64,000 nucleotides of DNA, from the NCBI RefSeq assembly GCF_024793895.1, contig NZ_JANUSB010000015.1:620001-684000 (forward strand), given 5' to 3'. Made by a program: the position numbers and the translations under genes. The stretch is from Serratia sp. AKBS12 (GTDB lineage Bacteria > Pseudomonadota > Gammaproteobacteria > Enterobacterales > Enterobacteriaceae). This document shows positions 45,106 to 53,841 of the stretch, piece by piece (the first letter of the stretch is position 1; every line of letters begins with the position of its first letter). The notes under the pieces are model-generated. The model did not search any database and was not told the DNA's origin. It saw only the letters and a list, made by a program, of their open reading frames with translations.

Positions 45106-46517
45106 CCTGCTTGTGGTCGACAGGCGCGCAGTGAGTCCAGCGCGAGCGTAATATCCTGTTCCTGCGTCATCCAGTTGACCAGTGCGGCGCGTATCCCGGC
45201 CTGGCCGTGATAAAGGGTAGGGGTACAGCGCACCACGCCCTGCTGATCCAGACGTGCAAGAAAATCATCGCGTGCTGCTAGCGCATCGCCGCTGGCGCCA
45301 TCGAGCGCAAAACACACCACGTTAAGATTGACCGGCGCCAGCAGGCGGAATCCTTCGCTTGCCGCCAGCCCGGCACCCAACTGCCGTGCCAGCCTCACGT
45401 TGCGTTCCACCATATCGCGCATGCCGCTGCGGCCGTAGGCCTTCAACGCCATCCACAGCGGCAGGGCACGAAAACGGCGTGAGTTTTCTGGCGTCAGGTG
45501 CAGGTAATTGTCCGGGCGCAACGTTGGCGCTTCCAGATACGATGAATGGTTTTGAAACACCTGCATCTGCAATGCCAGATGGCGGGTGAATTGAATGGCA
45601 CTGTCATACGGCACGTTAAGCCATTTATGGGCGTCTACGGTAATGGAATCAGCCTGTTGCCAGCCCTCCAGCAACGGGGCAAATTCGGGAGAACAGGCCG
45701 CCACGCCGCCGAAGGCCGCATCCACATGCAGCCAGAACGGATAACGTTCACGCAGTGCCAGCAACTGCGGCAGATTATCGTAGGCGACGGTGTTCACCGT
45801 GCCGGCGCTGGCCAACACCAGCGTTGGCATATCGGGCTGTTCGGCCAGGCAGTGAGCCAGCGCATCAACGTCGATGGCTTCGGAATTCGGCAACGTACCG
45901 ACGATTTTCAGCGCTTCTCGGCCGATACCCAGCATGCTGAGTGCTTTCACGCTGCTGGAATGCGGGTTGGCTGACAGCACACGGATCGGCCCCAGCGCCG
46001 CTATGCCCTGTTCGGCGACGTCGATGCCGCGTTGTAAACCGAGCCATTGGCGGCCGATGGCCAGGCCGGTAAAGTTGGCCATGGTGGCGCCACTGACAAA
46101 GCTGCCGCTGAATGCCGCTGGCAGGCCGAGCAGCGATTTTAATTGTTCCACCGTCGCCAGTTCTATCGCTGCCGCAACGGTGTCATGACTGAGCAGGCTA
46201 TTCTGGTCGATAACGCTAACCAACCAGTCGGCGGCCAATGCGGCCGGTGTCCCGCCGCCGGTGACAAAGCCGAAATAGCGTGGCCCGGCGCTGGCGGAAA
46301 TGCCGTCGGCATAATGGTGCCAAAAGTGCTCCAGAGCGGCGAGCGCACCGTCGCCATCTTCTGCCAATAGCCGATCGCCATTTTTTACCTGCTGCGTCGC
46401 CATTGGCGGGGAGACGGAGCGTTCGCTCAGACCGGCCAGAAAGTCTTGCGACCATTGACGGGTACGTTCCAGTATCTGCGGTAACTGGGTGAAATCCTGT
46501 TGTAAAACCGGGTGCAT
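45102..46517 (-). CDS. PLP-dependent group II decarboxylase-like protein
   Basis: The 471-residue protein has the aromatic-L-amino-acid/glutamate decarboxylase fold, with GPRYFGFVTGGGTPAALAADWL near residue 78, LHVDAAFGGVAACSPEFAP near 264 and the PLP Lys in ITVDAHKWLNVPYD near 293-306. Residues that would mark it as a tyrosine, DOPA or glutamate enzyme are not clear. AGGAG precedes the ATG. It is divergent from a LysR gene, and its stop overlaps the araC-type stop by 4 bp. Confidence 0.85.
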   Translation of the reverse strand: MHPVLQQDFTQLPQILERTRQWSQDFLAGLSERSVSPPMATQQVKNGDRLLAEDGDGALAALEHFWHHYADGISASAGPRYFGFVTGGGTPAALAADWLVSVIDQNSLLSHDTVAAAIELATVEQLKSLLGLPAAFSGSFVSGATMANFTGLAIGRQWLGLQRGIDVAEQGIAALGPIRVLSANPHSSSVKALSMLGIGREALKIVGTLPNSEAIDVDALAHCLAEQPDMPTLVLASAGTVNTVAYDNLPQLLALRERYPFWLHVDAAFGGVAACSPEFAPLLEGWQQADSITVDAHKWLNVPYDSAIQFTRHLALQMQVFQNHSSYLEAPTLRPDNYLHLTPENSRRFRALPLWMALKAYGRSGMRDMVERNVRLARQLGAGLAASEGFRLLAPVNLNVVCFALDGASGDALAARDDFLARLDQQGVVRCTPTLYHGQAGIRAALVNWMTQEQDITLALDSLRACRPQAG

Positions 46518-46617
46518 GGCGTTTCTCCTGATAAAAATGATAGAAAGAGCTTATCGCTATTGCCAGCCGTCGATAATCGATAAAAAATACGTTTTTTGGA
46601 TAGAAAGGCTAACCAAT

Positions 46618-47487
46618 GTGAATGAGCGATTACCGTTGCACCTGCTGCCGACGTTCGTTATCGCCGCTCGGCTGGAAAACCTGCGCGCTACGGCGCAGCA
46701 GATTCATTTGACGCACGGCGCGGTCAGCCAGCAGATCCAGCAACTGGAGCACGCGTTGGGCTGTCCGCTGTTTGACCGCCCTGGGCGCGGCATACGGCTG
46801 AACGCCGCCGGCCGAGAATTGCTGGCGATTGCGGAACCGGCGTTGCAGGCTCTGCAACAGGGCGTCACGCGGGTGAGGCGCATTGCCGCCAGCCAAACGT
46901 TACGCATCAGCGTGCTGCCGTCGTTTGCGCATTACTGGCTGTTGCCGCGTTTGTCTGCATTCCGTCAGACGCATACGGATATTGTGCTGGATATCGATGC
47001 GTCGCTGGTGGTGCAGGATCTGGCGCAGCAGGGGTTTGACGGTGCGATCCGCATCGGCAAAGGGCAATGGCCAGGGGCACACGCGCAGTGGATTGCCGCT
47101 GGCGAAGTGGTGCCGGTGGCGACCCCGCAACTGGCGCAGCAATGGCAATCGGCCCTGCAGCAGGGAGCGGAGGCACTACCGCTGTTGGAACACGATGTTA
47201 CTCCCTGGCGCGGCTGGTTCCAGGCACAGGCGTTGACCGAGCCCGGACCCGCACTGGCGTCGTTCAACGACGCCGGTCTGTTGATCCGTGCCGCCGAGCA
47301 GGGATTTGGTATCGCACTGGTGAAAAGCCTGTTGGTACAAGACGCGTTGGCGGCGGGTCGACTGGTGGCGCTGGGCGCCGCGTGGCGGCCGCAGGACAGT
47401 GATTTCTATTTTGTCTGGCCGCAGTCAGCCGCCGACAATCCGGCGGTACAGACCCTGTTGCAGTGGTTGCAGCAGCAGGTGCGCTGA
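46618..47487 (+). CDS. LysR-family regulator, GcvA-like (GTG start)
   Basis: The 289-residue regulator starts at GTG 46618 with AAGG upstream; the open frame to 46489 would overlap the divergent decarboxylase gene. The DNA-binding part reads LHLLPTFVIAARLENLRATA and LTHGAVSQQIQQLEHALG, and the effector domain begins near LRISVLPSFAHYWLLPRL. It most likely controls the decarboxylase gene. The convergent CoA transferase gene ends 1 bp away. Confidence 0.88.
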   Translation: MNERLPLHLLPTFVIAARLENLRATAQQIHLTHGAVSQQIQQLEHALGCPLFDRPGRGIRLNAAGRELLAIAEPALQALQQGVTRVRRIAASQTLRISVLPSFAHYWLLPRLSAFRQTHTDIVLDIDASLVVQDLAQQGFDGAIRIGKGQWPGAHAQWIAAGEVVPVATPQLAQQWQSALQQGAEALPLLEHDVTPWRGWFQAQALTEPGPALASFNDAGLLIRAAEQGFGIALVKSLLVQDALAAGRLVALGAAWRPQDSDFYFVWPQSAADNPAVQTLLQWLQQQVR

Positions 47488-47488
47488 T

Positions 47489-48874
47489 TCAGCGCCGCAG
47501 CCATTCGGCCTTTGCGCTGCCTAGCGCATTCGCCGGCAGCGCCCATTGCAGCGCGGTACCTTCCAGCCGTAGCGGAGCCTGCAAGCGCTGCGCTGCTCCC
47601 CAGGTCGTCAGTTCCATCTCTGGATTTTCGTCCTCCAGCTGTGCCGGTTGCAGCGGGGCAAGCACGTGATGCCGCGGATGCGGATTGTCAAACAGCAGTT
47701 GCGCGGTTTTCGCCAGTGAAAGTCGGGCGCTGTAGCCGGTGCCTCGCGCCAGCCGCTGGCACATTCCTTCCAGTACTGCGGCGGCCATCATGTAGCCAGT
47801 CGCGTGATCCAATGCCTGTACCGGCAGCGGCAGTGGCATATCACAGGTACTCCAGACCATGCCTTCCGCCGCCAGTCCGCAACTCATTTGCACCAGGCTG
47901 TCGAAGCCGCGACGGCTGCGCCAGGGGCCACTCCAGCCATAGGCATTCAGGCAGACGTCAATCAGCCCTGGAGACAGTCTGCGCCGTTGTTCGGTGTCGT
48001 AGCCCAGCTTTTCCAACGCGCCGGCGCGATAGCCGTGTACCAGCACGTCGGCCTGGCTTAACAACTGCTCGAAGGTCGCGCGATCGTGCGTATTGTGCAG
48101 ATTCAAGCGAGCGCAGCGCTTGCCTAGCGTCACTTCGTGTTCCGCACCGGGTTCGTCCCAGCCGTAGGGGTCGATGCGTAAAACGTCGGCCCCAAGGCCG
48201 GCGAGAAAGCGGGTCGCCACCGGACCGGCGATAATGCGCGTCAGATCCAGCACGCGTATCCCCTGCAATGGCCGTGCGGTTGGTAGCGGCCAATCCGCTT
48301 TGCCGGCTTGCGCTTGCAGCGACTGATGGATCAGCGGCTCCATGGCCACGCTTTTCCCCTGTATATGCTGCCGCCATTGTTCGGTAGTGCGCATTTCCGC
48401 CGCGCAGCCGCCGGCGTCAATGACCGCCTGTTCCAGTGAGGTCTTCTGCCAGCTTTCCACGCTCGCCGCCAGCGAGCTTTTGTCGTGGTGTTGGCCCAAA
48501 ACCTGCTCCACGGCTTTACGGTGTTGCGGGGCATTGGTATGCAGGCGGATCCAGCCGTCGCAGGTGGCGTAGTCGCCGGCCAACGGGTCCCAGACCGCCG
48601 GCAGCGTCCAGCCGACGGGGCGCAGAGTCCAGCCAAACCACAATGACGCCAAACGCCGATCGACATACACCTGCGGCACGCTGCCGTAACGCTGTTGCAG
48701 CAGGCGAGCGCAACTCAGCCCGGCGGCGGCCCAGCAGGCGGTGGCGAGTTCGGTCACTGGAAACTCCGAGCCTAGTTCGCCAATGCCAGTCACGGTCACT
48801 TGGCCGAACGGGGTTTCTGTATGGCCCAGACTTTGCCAGATGTCATTGAGCAGCGTATGCGTCAGAGTATTCAT
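47489..48874 (-). CDS. CaiB/BaiF-family CoA transferase with permuted layout
   Basis: The 461-residue protein carries the family III CoA-transferase core PLQGIRVLDLTRIIAGPVATRFLAGLGADVLRID, but only from about residue 202. The first 200 residues look like the C-terminal half of a CaiB-type chain (GDYATCDGWIRLHTNAPQHRKAVEQVLG), so the order appears rearranged compared with a simple 400-residue CaiB. The substrate is unknown. It is alone on its strand and followed upstream by the mgtA control region. Confidence 0.8.
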   Translation of the reverse strand: MNTLTHTLLNDIWQSLGHTETPFGQVTVTGIGELGSEFPVTELATACWAAAGLSCARLLQQRYGSVPQVYVDRRLASLWFGWTLRPVGWTLPAVWDPLAGDYATCDGWIRLHTNAPQHRKAVEQVLGQHHDKSSLAASVESWQKTSLEQAVIDAGGCAAEMRTTEQWRQHIQGKSVAMEPLIHQSLQAQAGKADWPLPTARPLQGIRVLDLTRIIAGPVATRFLAGLGADVLRIDPYGWDEPGAEHEVTLGKRCARLNLHNTHDRATFEQLLSQADVLVHGYRAGALEKLGYDTEQRRRLSPGLIDVCLNAYGWSGPWRSRRGFDSLVQMSCGLAAEGMVWSTCDMPLPLPVQALDHATGYMMAAAVLEGMCQRLARGTGYSARLSLAKTAQLLFDNPHPRHHVLAPLQPAQLEDENPEMELTTWGAAQRLQAPLRLEGTALQWALPANALGSAKAEWLRR

Positions 48875-48993
48875 CGGATGCTCCTACGGCTGAAAAGGGG
48901 TATGCGCATAGCGTAGTCCACTGCGTCAATGGCTGCTATGACTCCGCCACTATTATTCATGGTCGCCGGAATACTTTGTTAAATTATTTATTG

Positions 48994-49010
48994 GGTTTAT
49001 ATTTCGTTTA
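48994..49010 (+). promoter_or_regulatory. PhoP box for mgtA
   Basis: GGTTTA-TATTT-CGTTTA is a direct repeat of the PhoP hexamer with the exact 5-bp spacer. It lies 12 bp upstream of the -35 element and fits low-Mg control of mgtA by PhoP-PhoQ. Confidence 0.8.
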
Positions 49011-49021
49011 ATAATTTAAGC

Positions 49022-49050
49022 TTTACAGTATTGGTTTACGTCATTATAAT
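49022..49050 (+). promoter_or_regulatory. Near-consensus sigma-70 promoter for mgtA
   Basis: TTTACA (49022-49027) and a perfect TATAAT (49045-49050) are separated by 17 bp. The start site should be near 49057. Confidence 0.8.
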
Positions 49051-49253
49051 CCGCTCAAAATTTCACAGGAGAAATTAATTGGACAGTTTTAGTTGCGATA
49101 ACATCAATAAGGCAAGCTGAACAATCTCTTCTGATTTTGCTGCTTGCCTAACCGGCGGGCGGCACCCTCCCAGTTTTCTGAGTCGTGCATCCCCGAATAT
49201 TTTCATTCTGCCCAGTGCCGTACGGTATTGGGAGGTTCAATTCGGACATTATT

Positions 49254-49310
49254 ATGACACTGTTCCGCTTTAGTCTTTTTCCTCCAGGCCTGCCTGCGCC
49301 TCGACGCTGA
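49254..49310 (+). CDS. Leader ORF 1, Pro-rich 18-residue peptide
   Basis: The frame encodes MTLFRFSLFPPGLPAPRR, with four prolines in nine residues near its end and two terminal arginines, like the MgtL leader peptide in character. GGAGG lies 18 bases upstream, too far for a normal site, and GGA is 8 bases away, so translation would be weak. Confidence 0.45.
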   Translation: MTLFRFSLFPPGLPAPRR

Positions 49311-49401
49311 GTTTTCTCGGCGTGATGGCGGCTGCGCCGTAGGGGCGTTGCCGAGTAGCCGATCTTGCGTTATTCACCGTACCTGGTGATAAGGAGGCGT
49401 C

Positions 49402-49461
49402 ATGGACGATCATCCCAGAACCGTTATTAATTCGTTTTTTAACGTGCAATATCGCCGTTAA
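49402..49461 (+). CDS. Leader ORF 2, 19-residue peptide with strong ribosome site
   Basis: AAGGAGG lies four bases before the ATG. The frame encodes MDDHPRTVINSFFNVQYRR and stops 90 bp before mgtA. An acidic, Pro-containing start recalls the MEPDPTP start of E. coli MgtL, where such residues destabilise ribosomes when Mg is low. The link is inference. Confidence 0.5.
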   Translation: MDDHPRTVINSFFNVQYRR

Positions 49462-49551
49462 TATCGCGAAAGAAAAGTTCATCTCTGTGTAAGACACCTA
49501 TTATTCGGGCGGGATGTGCCTGCGCGTGTAATAAATAAAGAGAATAGCGTT

Positions 49552-52251
49552 ATGTCCTATATTAATCACAAGACTCGCCGCCATAATAAAGGCTGCGAAA
49601 CCTATGTCATCGCCCAAGAGGCAGCAAACAGCCTTGACCAAACCCTGGCGAATTTAAATTGCAATCGTATTGGCCTGACGCAAGAGGATGCGCAAGAGCG
49701 GTTGCGACATTTTGGTGCGAATCAGGTCGCGCATGAAAAAGCGCCGCACGCATTGGTACAACTGGTCAGCGCGTTCAACAATCCATTTATTTTCGTACTG
49801 ATGGCGTTGGCGGCGATCGGTTTCTTTACCGACTACTGGTTACCCGCCCGGCACGGTGAAGAAACCGATCTCACTGGCGTAATCATCATTTTAATCATGG
49901 TAGCGCTCAGCGGTCTGCTGCGCTTCTGGCAGGAATACCGTACCAATAAGGCCGCCGAGACGCTGAAATCCCTGGTGCGCACTACCGCGACGGTGTTGCG
50001 TCGCAGCAGTTTCAGCAGTCAGGCGCTGACGATGGAAATTCCGATCCGCGAGCTGGTGCCGGGCGATATCATTCAGCTATCAGCCGGCGATATGGTACCG
50101 GCAGACGTGCGTTTGCTGGCCTCTCGCGATCTGTTCATCAGCCAGGCGATCCTGACCGGCGAAGCGATCCCGATTGAAAAGTACGACGTTCTCGGCAACG
50201 TTAGCCCAAAGTCCTGCGACACGGACGTCACCAACGAAAGCCAACTGCTGGAACTGGCCAACGTCTGCCTGATGGGTACCAACGTTGCCAGCGGCACGGC
50301 CACGGCGGTGGTCGTGGCAACCGGGGGCAAAACCTACTTTGGTTCATTGGCGAAATCTATCGTCGGCAGTCGCTCGCAAACTGCGTTTGACCGCGGGGTA
50401 AACAGCGTCAGCATGTTGCTGATCCGCTTTATGTTGGTGATGGTACCGGTGGTGCTGCTGATCAACGGATTTACCAAAGGTGACTGGGGTGAAGCAGCGC
50501 TGTTTGCCTTGGCAGTTGCGGTGGGCCTGACGCCGGAAATGCTGCCGATGATTGTCAGTTCCAACCTGGCGAAAGGTGCGATTGCCATGTCACGGCGCAA
50601 AGTGGTGGTCAAGCGGCTGAACGCCATTCAGAACTTTGGCGCGATGGACGTATTGTGCACCGACAAAACCGGTACGCTAACGCAGGATCGCATTATTCTG
50701 GAGCACCATCTGGATGTGACAGGGGCGAGTAATGGCCAGGTGCTGCACCTGGCCTGGCTAAATAGCGTTCATCAGAGCGGCATGAAAAATTTGATGGATC
50801 AGGCAGTGATCCGTTTTGGCCGTGGCAAACCCGGAATCGAGGCGCTGGGGCGTTACCGTAAGCTGGATGAACTGCCGTTTGACTTCATTCGTCGTCGTCT
50901 GTCGATCGTGGTCAGGGAGGAAAATGGGCAACCGCTGCTGATCTGCAAGGGTGCGGTAGAAGAAATGCTGCAGATCGCTACCTGGGTGAAGGACGGCGAG
51001 CAGACTTTGCCGTTGGACGACGAGCGTCGGGCGGCGCTGGTGGCGCTGGCCAATCGGTATAACGAAGACGGCTTTCGCGTGCTGATGTTGGCAACGCGCG
51101 AGCTGGGGGAAGAGGGCGGTAAATTGCCACTGAGCGTGGCCGATGAGTGCGATATGGTGATCGAAGGGCTGTTGACGTTCCTCGATCCGCCAAAAGAGAG
51201 CGCTCAGCAGGCCATTGCGGCGTTGCAGGAAAACGGCGTGGCGGTGAAAGTATTAACCGGCGATAACCCGGTAATTACCTGCAAAATCTGTCGCGATGTG
51301 GGACTGGAACCGGGAACGCCGCTGTCCGGGGCGCAAATCGAGCAAATGGACGATCGCCAGTTGGCGCATGAAGTCGAGTTGCGCACCGTGTTTACCAAGC
51401 TGACGCCGTTGCAAAAATCGCGCGTATTGAAAACGTTGCAGGAAAATGGTCACACCGTCGGTTTTCTCGGAGATGGCATCAACGACGCCCCGGCGTTGCG
51501 GGATGCCGATGTCGGTATTTCGGTGGATACCGGTACCGATATTGCCAAAGAGTCGGCGGATATCATCCTGCTGGAAAAAAACCTGATGGTGCTGGAACAG
51601 GGAGTCATCAAGGGCCGCGAAACCTTCGGCAATATCATCAAGTATCTCAACATGACCGCCAGTTCCAATTTCGGCAATGTATTCTCGGTGCTGGTCGCCA
51701 GCGCTTTCATTCCGTTTTTACCGATGCTGGCGATTCATTTGCTGATTCAGAATCTGATGTACGACATTTCGCAGCTGTCTTTGCCATGGGACAAGATGGA
51801 TAAAGAGTTTCTGCGCAGGCCGCGCAAGTGGGACGCCAAGAACATTGGCCGCTTTATGCTGTGGATCGGGCCGACCTCGTCGATTTTCGACATTACCACC
51901 TACGCCTTGATGTGGTTCGTGTTTGCGGCCAACAGCATTGAGCATCAGGCGCTGTTCCAGTCCGGCTGGTTTATTGAAGGCCTGTTGTCGCAAACGCTGG
52001 TGGTGCATATGCTGCGTACCCAGAAAATTCCGTTTATCCAGAGTACCGCTGCGTTGCCGGTACTGCTGATGACCGGATTGGTGATGGCGATAGGTATTTA
52101 TATTCCCTTCTCGCCATTGGGCACGTGGGTTGGCCTGCAACCGCTGCCCTGGGAATACTTCCCATGGCTGGTTGCCACGCTGGTCAGCTACTGTGTTGTT
52201 GCACAGCTGATGAAGCGTTTTTATATTCACCGTTTCGGTGAATGGCTCTAA
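49552..52251 (+). CDS. mgtA: MgtA/MgtB-type Mg2+-translocating P-type ATPase
   Basis: The 899-residue P3B ATPase has TGEAIP at 202-207, the phosphorylated Asp371 in CTDKTGTLTQD, a KVLTGDNPVITCKI nucleotide-domain block and GFLGDGINDAPALRDADVGISVD. Roughly ten membrane helices include the C-terminal cluster. It imports Mg when the ion is scarce. The closest relatives are MgtA and MgtB, which I cannot separate here; the single gene without mgtC suggests MgtA. The ATG at 49552 is preferred over a GTG at 49516, although its ribosome site is weak. Confidence 0.93.
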   Translation: MSYINHKTRRHNKGCETYVIAQEAANSLDQTLANLNCNRIGLTQEDAQERLRHFGANQVAHEKAPHALVQLVSAFNNPFIFVLMALAAIGFFTDYWLPARHGEETDLTGVIIILIMVALSGLLRFWQEYRTNKAAETLKSLVRTTATVLRRSSFSSQALTMEIPIRELVPGDIIQLSAGDMVPADVRLLASRDLFISQAILTGEAIPIEKYDVLGNVSPKSCDTDVTNESQLLELANVCLMGTNVASGTATAVVVATGGKTYFGSLAKSIVGSRSQTAFDRGVNSVSMLLIRFMLVMVPVVLLINGFTKGDWGEAALFALAVAVGLTPEMLPMIVSSNLAKGAIAMSRRKVVVKRLNAIQNFGAMDVLCTDKTGTLTQDRIILEHHLDVTGASNGQVLHLAWLNSVHQSGMKNLMDQAVIRFGRGKPGIEALGRYRKLDELPFDFIRRRLSIVVREENGQPLLICKGAVEEMLQIATWVKDGEQTLPLDDERRAALVALANRYNEDGFRVLMLATRELGEEGGKLPLSVADECDMVIEGLLTFLDPPKESAQQAIAALQENGVAVKVLTGDNPVITCKICRDVGLEPGTPLSGAQIEQMDDRQLAHEVELRTVFTKLTPLQKSRVLKTLQENGHTVGFLGDGINDAPALRDADVGISVDTGTDIAKESADIILLEKNLMVLEQGVIKGRETFGNIIKYLNMTASSNFGNVFSVLVASAFIPFLPMLAIHLLIQNLMYDISQLSLPWDKMDKEFLRRPRKWDAKNIGRFMLWIGPTSSIFDITTYALMWFVFAANSIEHQALFQSGWFIEGLLSQTLVVHMLRTQKIPFIQSTAALPVLLMTGLVMAIGIYIPFSPLGTWVGLQPLPWEYFPWLVATLVSYCVVAQLMKRFYIHRFGEWL

Positions 52252-52259
52252 TGGTGAAG

Positions 52260-52282
52260 GCCGCCGTACGTTACCCGGCGGC
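52260..52282. terminator. Hairpin between mgtA and the convergent DUF3307 gene
   Basis: GCCGCCG (52260-52266) pairs with CGGCGGC (52276-52282) around a 9-base loop. No T-run is present, so a terminator role rests on its place between two gene ends. Confidence 0.35.
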
Positions 52283-53055
52283 TACCATAATGCCTTGATC
52301 AACAGACCGAGCATGGTGGTCAGGGTGAATGAGAACAGCGTACCGAGCATCACGTACTCGGTACGCATTTTGTCATCACTTTGGCGTAAATCACCAAAGC
52401 GAAAGATTGATTTGGCCGCCAGCAAAAAACCGATGGCCGGTAGTTGGCCGATCAGCACAAAAGTCAGGATCAGCGTCCTTTCCAAATAGCCGATCTGCTT
52501 GCCAGCGCGCAATAGTGAGTCGTCGTCGGCCTTGGCCGAGGGGGGCATCTGTGGTGTCCAGCGAGCCAGAAACAGCCCAATCAGAATCCCCATCGGCATA
52601 TAAATCAATAAATAGGCCAATGCCAACAGCCCCATATGCCAACCGGTAACTGGCAGCGCCGCGATGGCGGTTAGGGGGTAGGCGTTTGGCGTGAACGACA
52701 GCCATAGTAGTAGCAGCATCAACAGATGCAGTCCCTGATCGAGCAAAAAACCGCCGACGTGCTGCAGCTGCCTCAGCAACGTGACCTTCATTAAATCAAT
52801 CAAATAGTGGCTAATGCTGATAAAAAGCAGCGCCGCCAGCACGCCGACGGCCGTTATGCCGCCGTAGATCCCGCCAAAGGCGGCGACCCCCCATGCTGCT
52901 ACAACGCCATGGATCAGCGCATGTAACACCAATAAGCGCGAACGGGCGCGATGCCTGGACTTGTCTTGCACCCAACTGAGCGGTTGCAGCGGAAAGTCGG
53001 CTATCACATGGCCCACCAGCAACCACAGCAACAAAGGAGCGTAGGGGATTTCCAT
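52282..53055 (-). CDS. DUF3307 membrane protein
   Basis: The 257-residue protein starts with LLLWLLVGHVIADFPLQPLSWVQDKS, the DUF3307 signature with conserved His and Asp, then HALIHGVVAAWGV and ISHYLIDLMKV, again with His and Asp in membrane helices. About seven hydrophobic segments are seen. The function is unknown. It begins 2 bp after the stop of the SatD-like gene, so the two form an operon under the three-operator promoter. Confidence 0.85.
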   Translation of the reverse strand: MEIPYAPLLLWLLVGHVIADFPLQPLSWVQDKSRHRARSRLLVLHALIHGVVAAWGVAAFGGIYGGITAVGVLAALLFISISHYLIDLMKVTLLRQLQHVGGFLLDQGLHLLMLLLLWLSFTPNAYPLTAIAALPVTGWHMGLLALAYLLIYMPMGILIGLFLARWTPQMPPSAKADDDSLLRAGKQIGYLERTLILTFVLIGQLPAIGFLLAAKSIFRFGDLRQSDDKMRTEYVMLGTLFSFTLTTMLGLLIKALW

Positions 53056-53057
53056 AC

Positions 53058-53651
53058 TTAAATGATCCTGTTAACCGCCTCGACGAACCGTATGGTTTCT
53101 TCATAAGCTGCGCGTTTTAGCGTAGCAGAAACGGTGGACGCTGCCTTTTGCAGTTTTTTTGCCACCTGCGCATTGCTGTCGGCAAACATGCGCGCCTGCA
53201 TGACTTGCGCTTCCGCCTGGGACAAACGGCTGAGGGTATGATCTAGCATCGGTAGCAGATCGCTGACAATGGCGTTGGCGCGTTGGTTGTCAATTTTCAG
53301 AGCCAGCCTGCAACTTTTTGTCATCTGGTCCATGGCGTTGCCAGAATTAAGGAAGGCGCTGCCATAACCAGCGCCCCTTGCGGTGCGGCTGCCCAATCCG
53401 ACGGCGATGCGCGCATCCCACTCGGCATTGCCGGCCTTTAGCGAAACACGTAGGTACACCGCCAGCAGCAAGCCATGTTGCGGTTTACATACCGCCTGGA
53501 AGGCATCACCGCGGAAAATATCAAAATGCTGTAGCCAATTTTCCTGCTGGAGTCGGTTGAGCAGATGGCGTAACTGCGCAATGTAATGCGCGGTATCGAC
53601 GTGGCGTGAGTTGACCAGGTCGCCGGTAATAACGCTGAGTTGTGCTTTCAT
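53058..53651 (-). CDS. SatD-like protein with C-terminal helix-turn-helix
   Basis: The 197-residue protein begins LSVITGDLVNSRHV, the SatD-family start, and has RGDAFQAVCKP near 49 and ARIAVGLGSRT near 79. The last 60 residues (LSQAEAQVMQARMFADSNAQ, then VAKKLQKAASTVSATLKRAA) read as a sigma-region-4/LuxR-like helix-turn-helix. It is a good candidate for the protein that binds the three operators in its own promoter. The function is unknown. The ATG at 53651 is chosen over 53657; neither has a clear ribosome binding site. Confidence 0.72.
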   Translation of the reverse strand: MKAQLSVITGDLVNSRHVDTAHYIAQLRHLLNRLQQENWLQHFDIFRGDAFQAVCKPQHGLLLAVYLRVSLKAGNAEWDARIAVGLGSRTARGAGYGSAFLNSGNAMDQMTKSCRLALKIDNQRANAIVSDLLPMLDHTLSRLSQAEAQVMQARMFADSNAQVAKKLQKAASTVSATLKRAAYEETIRFVEAVNRII

Positions 53652-53683
53652 AGGCATTGAACCAAGGGGGTAGAGAGTAATAA

Positions 53684-53761
53684 ATTCGCATCTGGGGGCG
53701 AATTTGTCAATAATTCGTATCTAGAGGCGAATTTAAGTAATATTCGTATTCAGGGGCGAAT
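53684..53761. promoter_or_regulatory. Three 20-bp operators, 29 bp apart, over the satD-like promoter
   Basis: Copies at 53684-53703, 53713-53732 and 53742-53761 share ATTCG-YATYYRGRGG-CGAAT, with matching arms ATTCG and CGAAT. Steps are exactly 29 bp. A perfect minus-strand -35 TTGACA lies at 53705-53710, just between copies 1 and 2, so bound copy 1 would cover the -10 zone. The -10 itself is weak. Confidence 0.85.
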
Positions 53762-53810
53762 GTTTTACAATGGATGTTGGCAGCGTAAGAGCCAGCGCAG
53801 GGAACCGCCA

Positions 53811-53830
53811 CACCGCCCTGCAAGGCGGTG
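53811..53830. terminator. Hairpin after the SDR gene
   Basis: CACCGCC (53811-53817) pairs with GGCGGTG (53824-53830) around six bases, 12 bp downstream of the SDR stop on the minus strand. No T-run is present. Confidence 0.4.
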
Positions 53831-53841
53831 GGCTGGGGCGT

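Larger units (their letters stand above)
49057..49551 (+). promoter_or_regulatory. Long mgtA leader with two short ORFs
   Basis: About 495 nt separate the predicted start site from the mgtA ATG, far more than needed for translation. Two short open frames, one Pro-rich and one with a strong Shine-Dalgarno, lie inside. In Salmonella and E. coli the mgtA leader senses Mg and proline through the MgtL peptide and Rho, so a comparable attenuator is expected here. No sequence similarity to the enteric leader was seen by eye. Confidence 0.55.
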
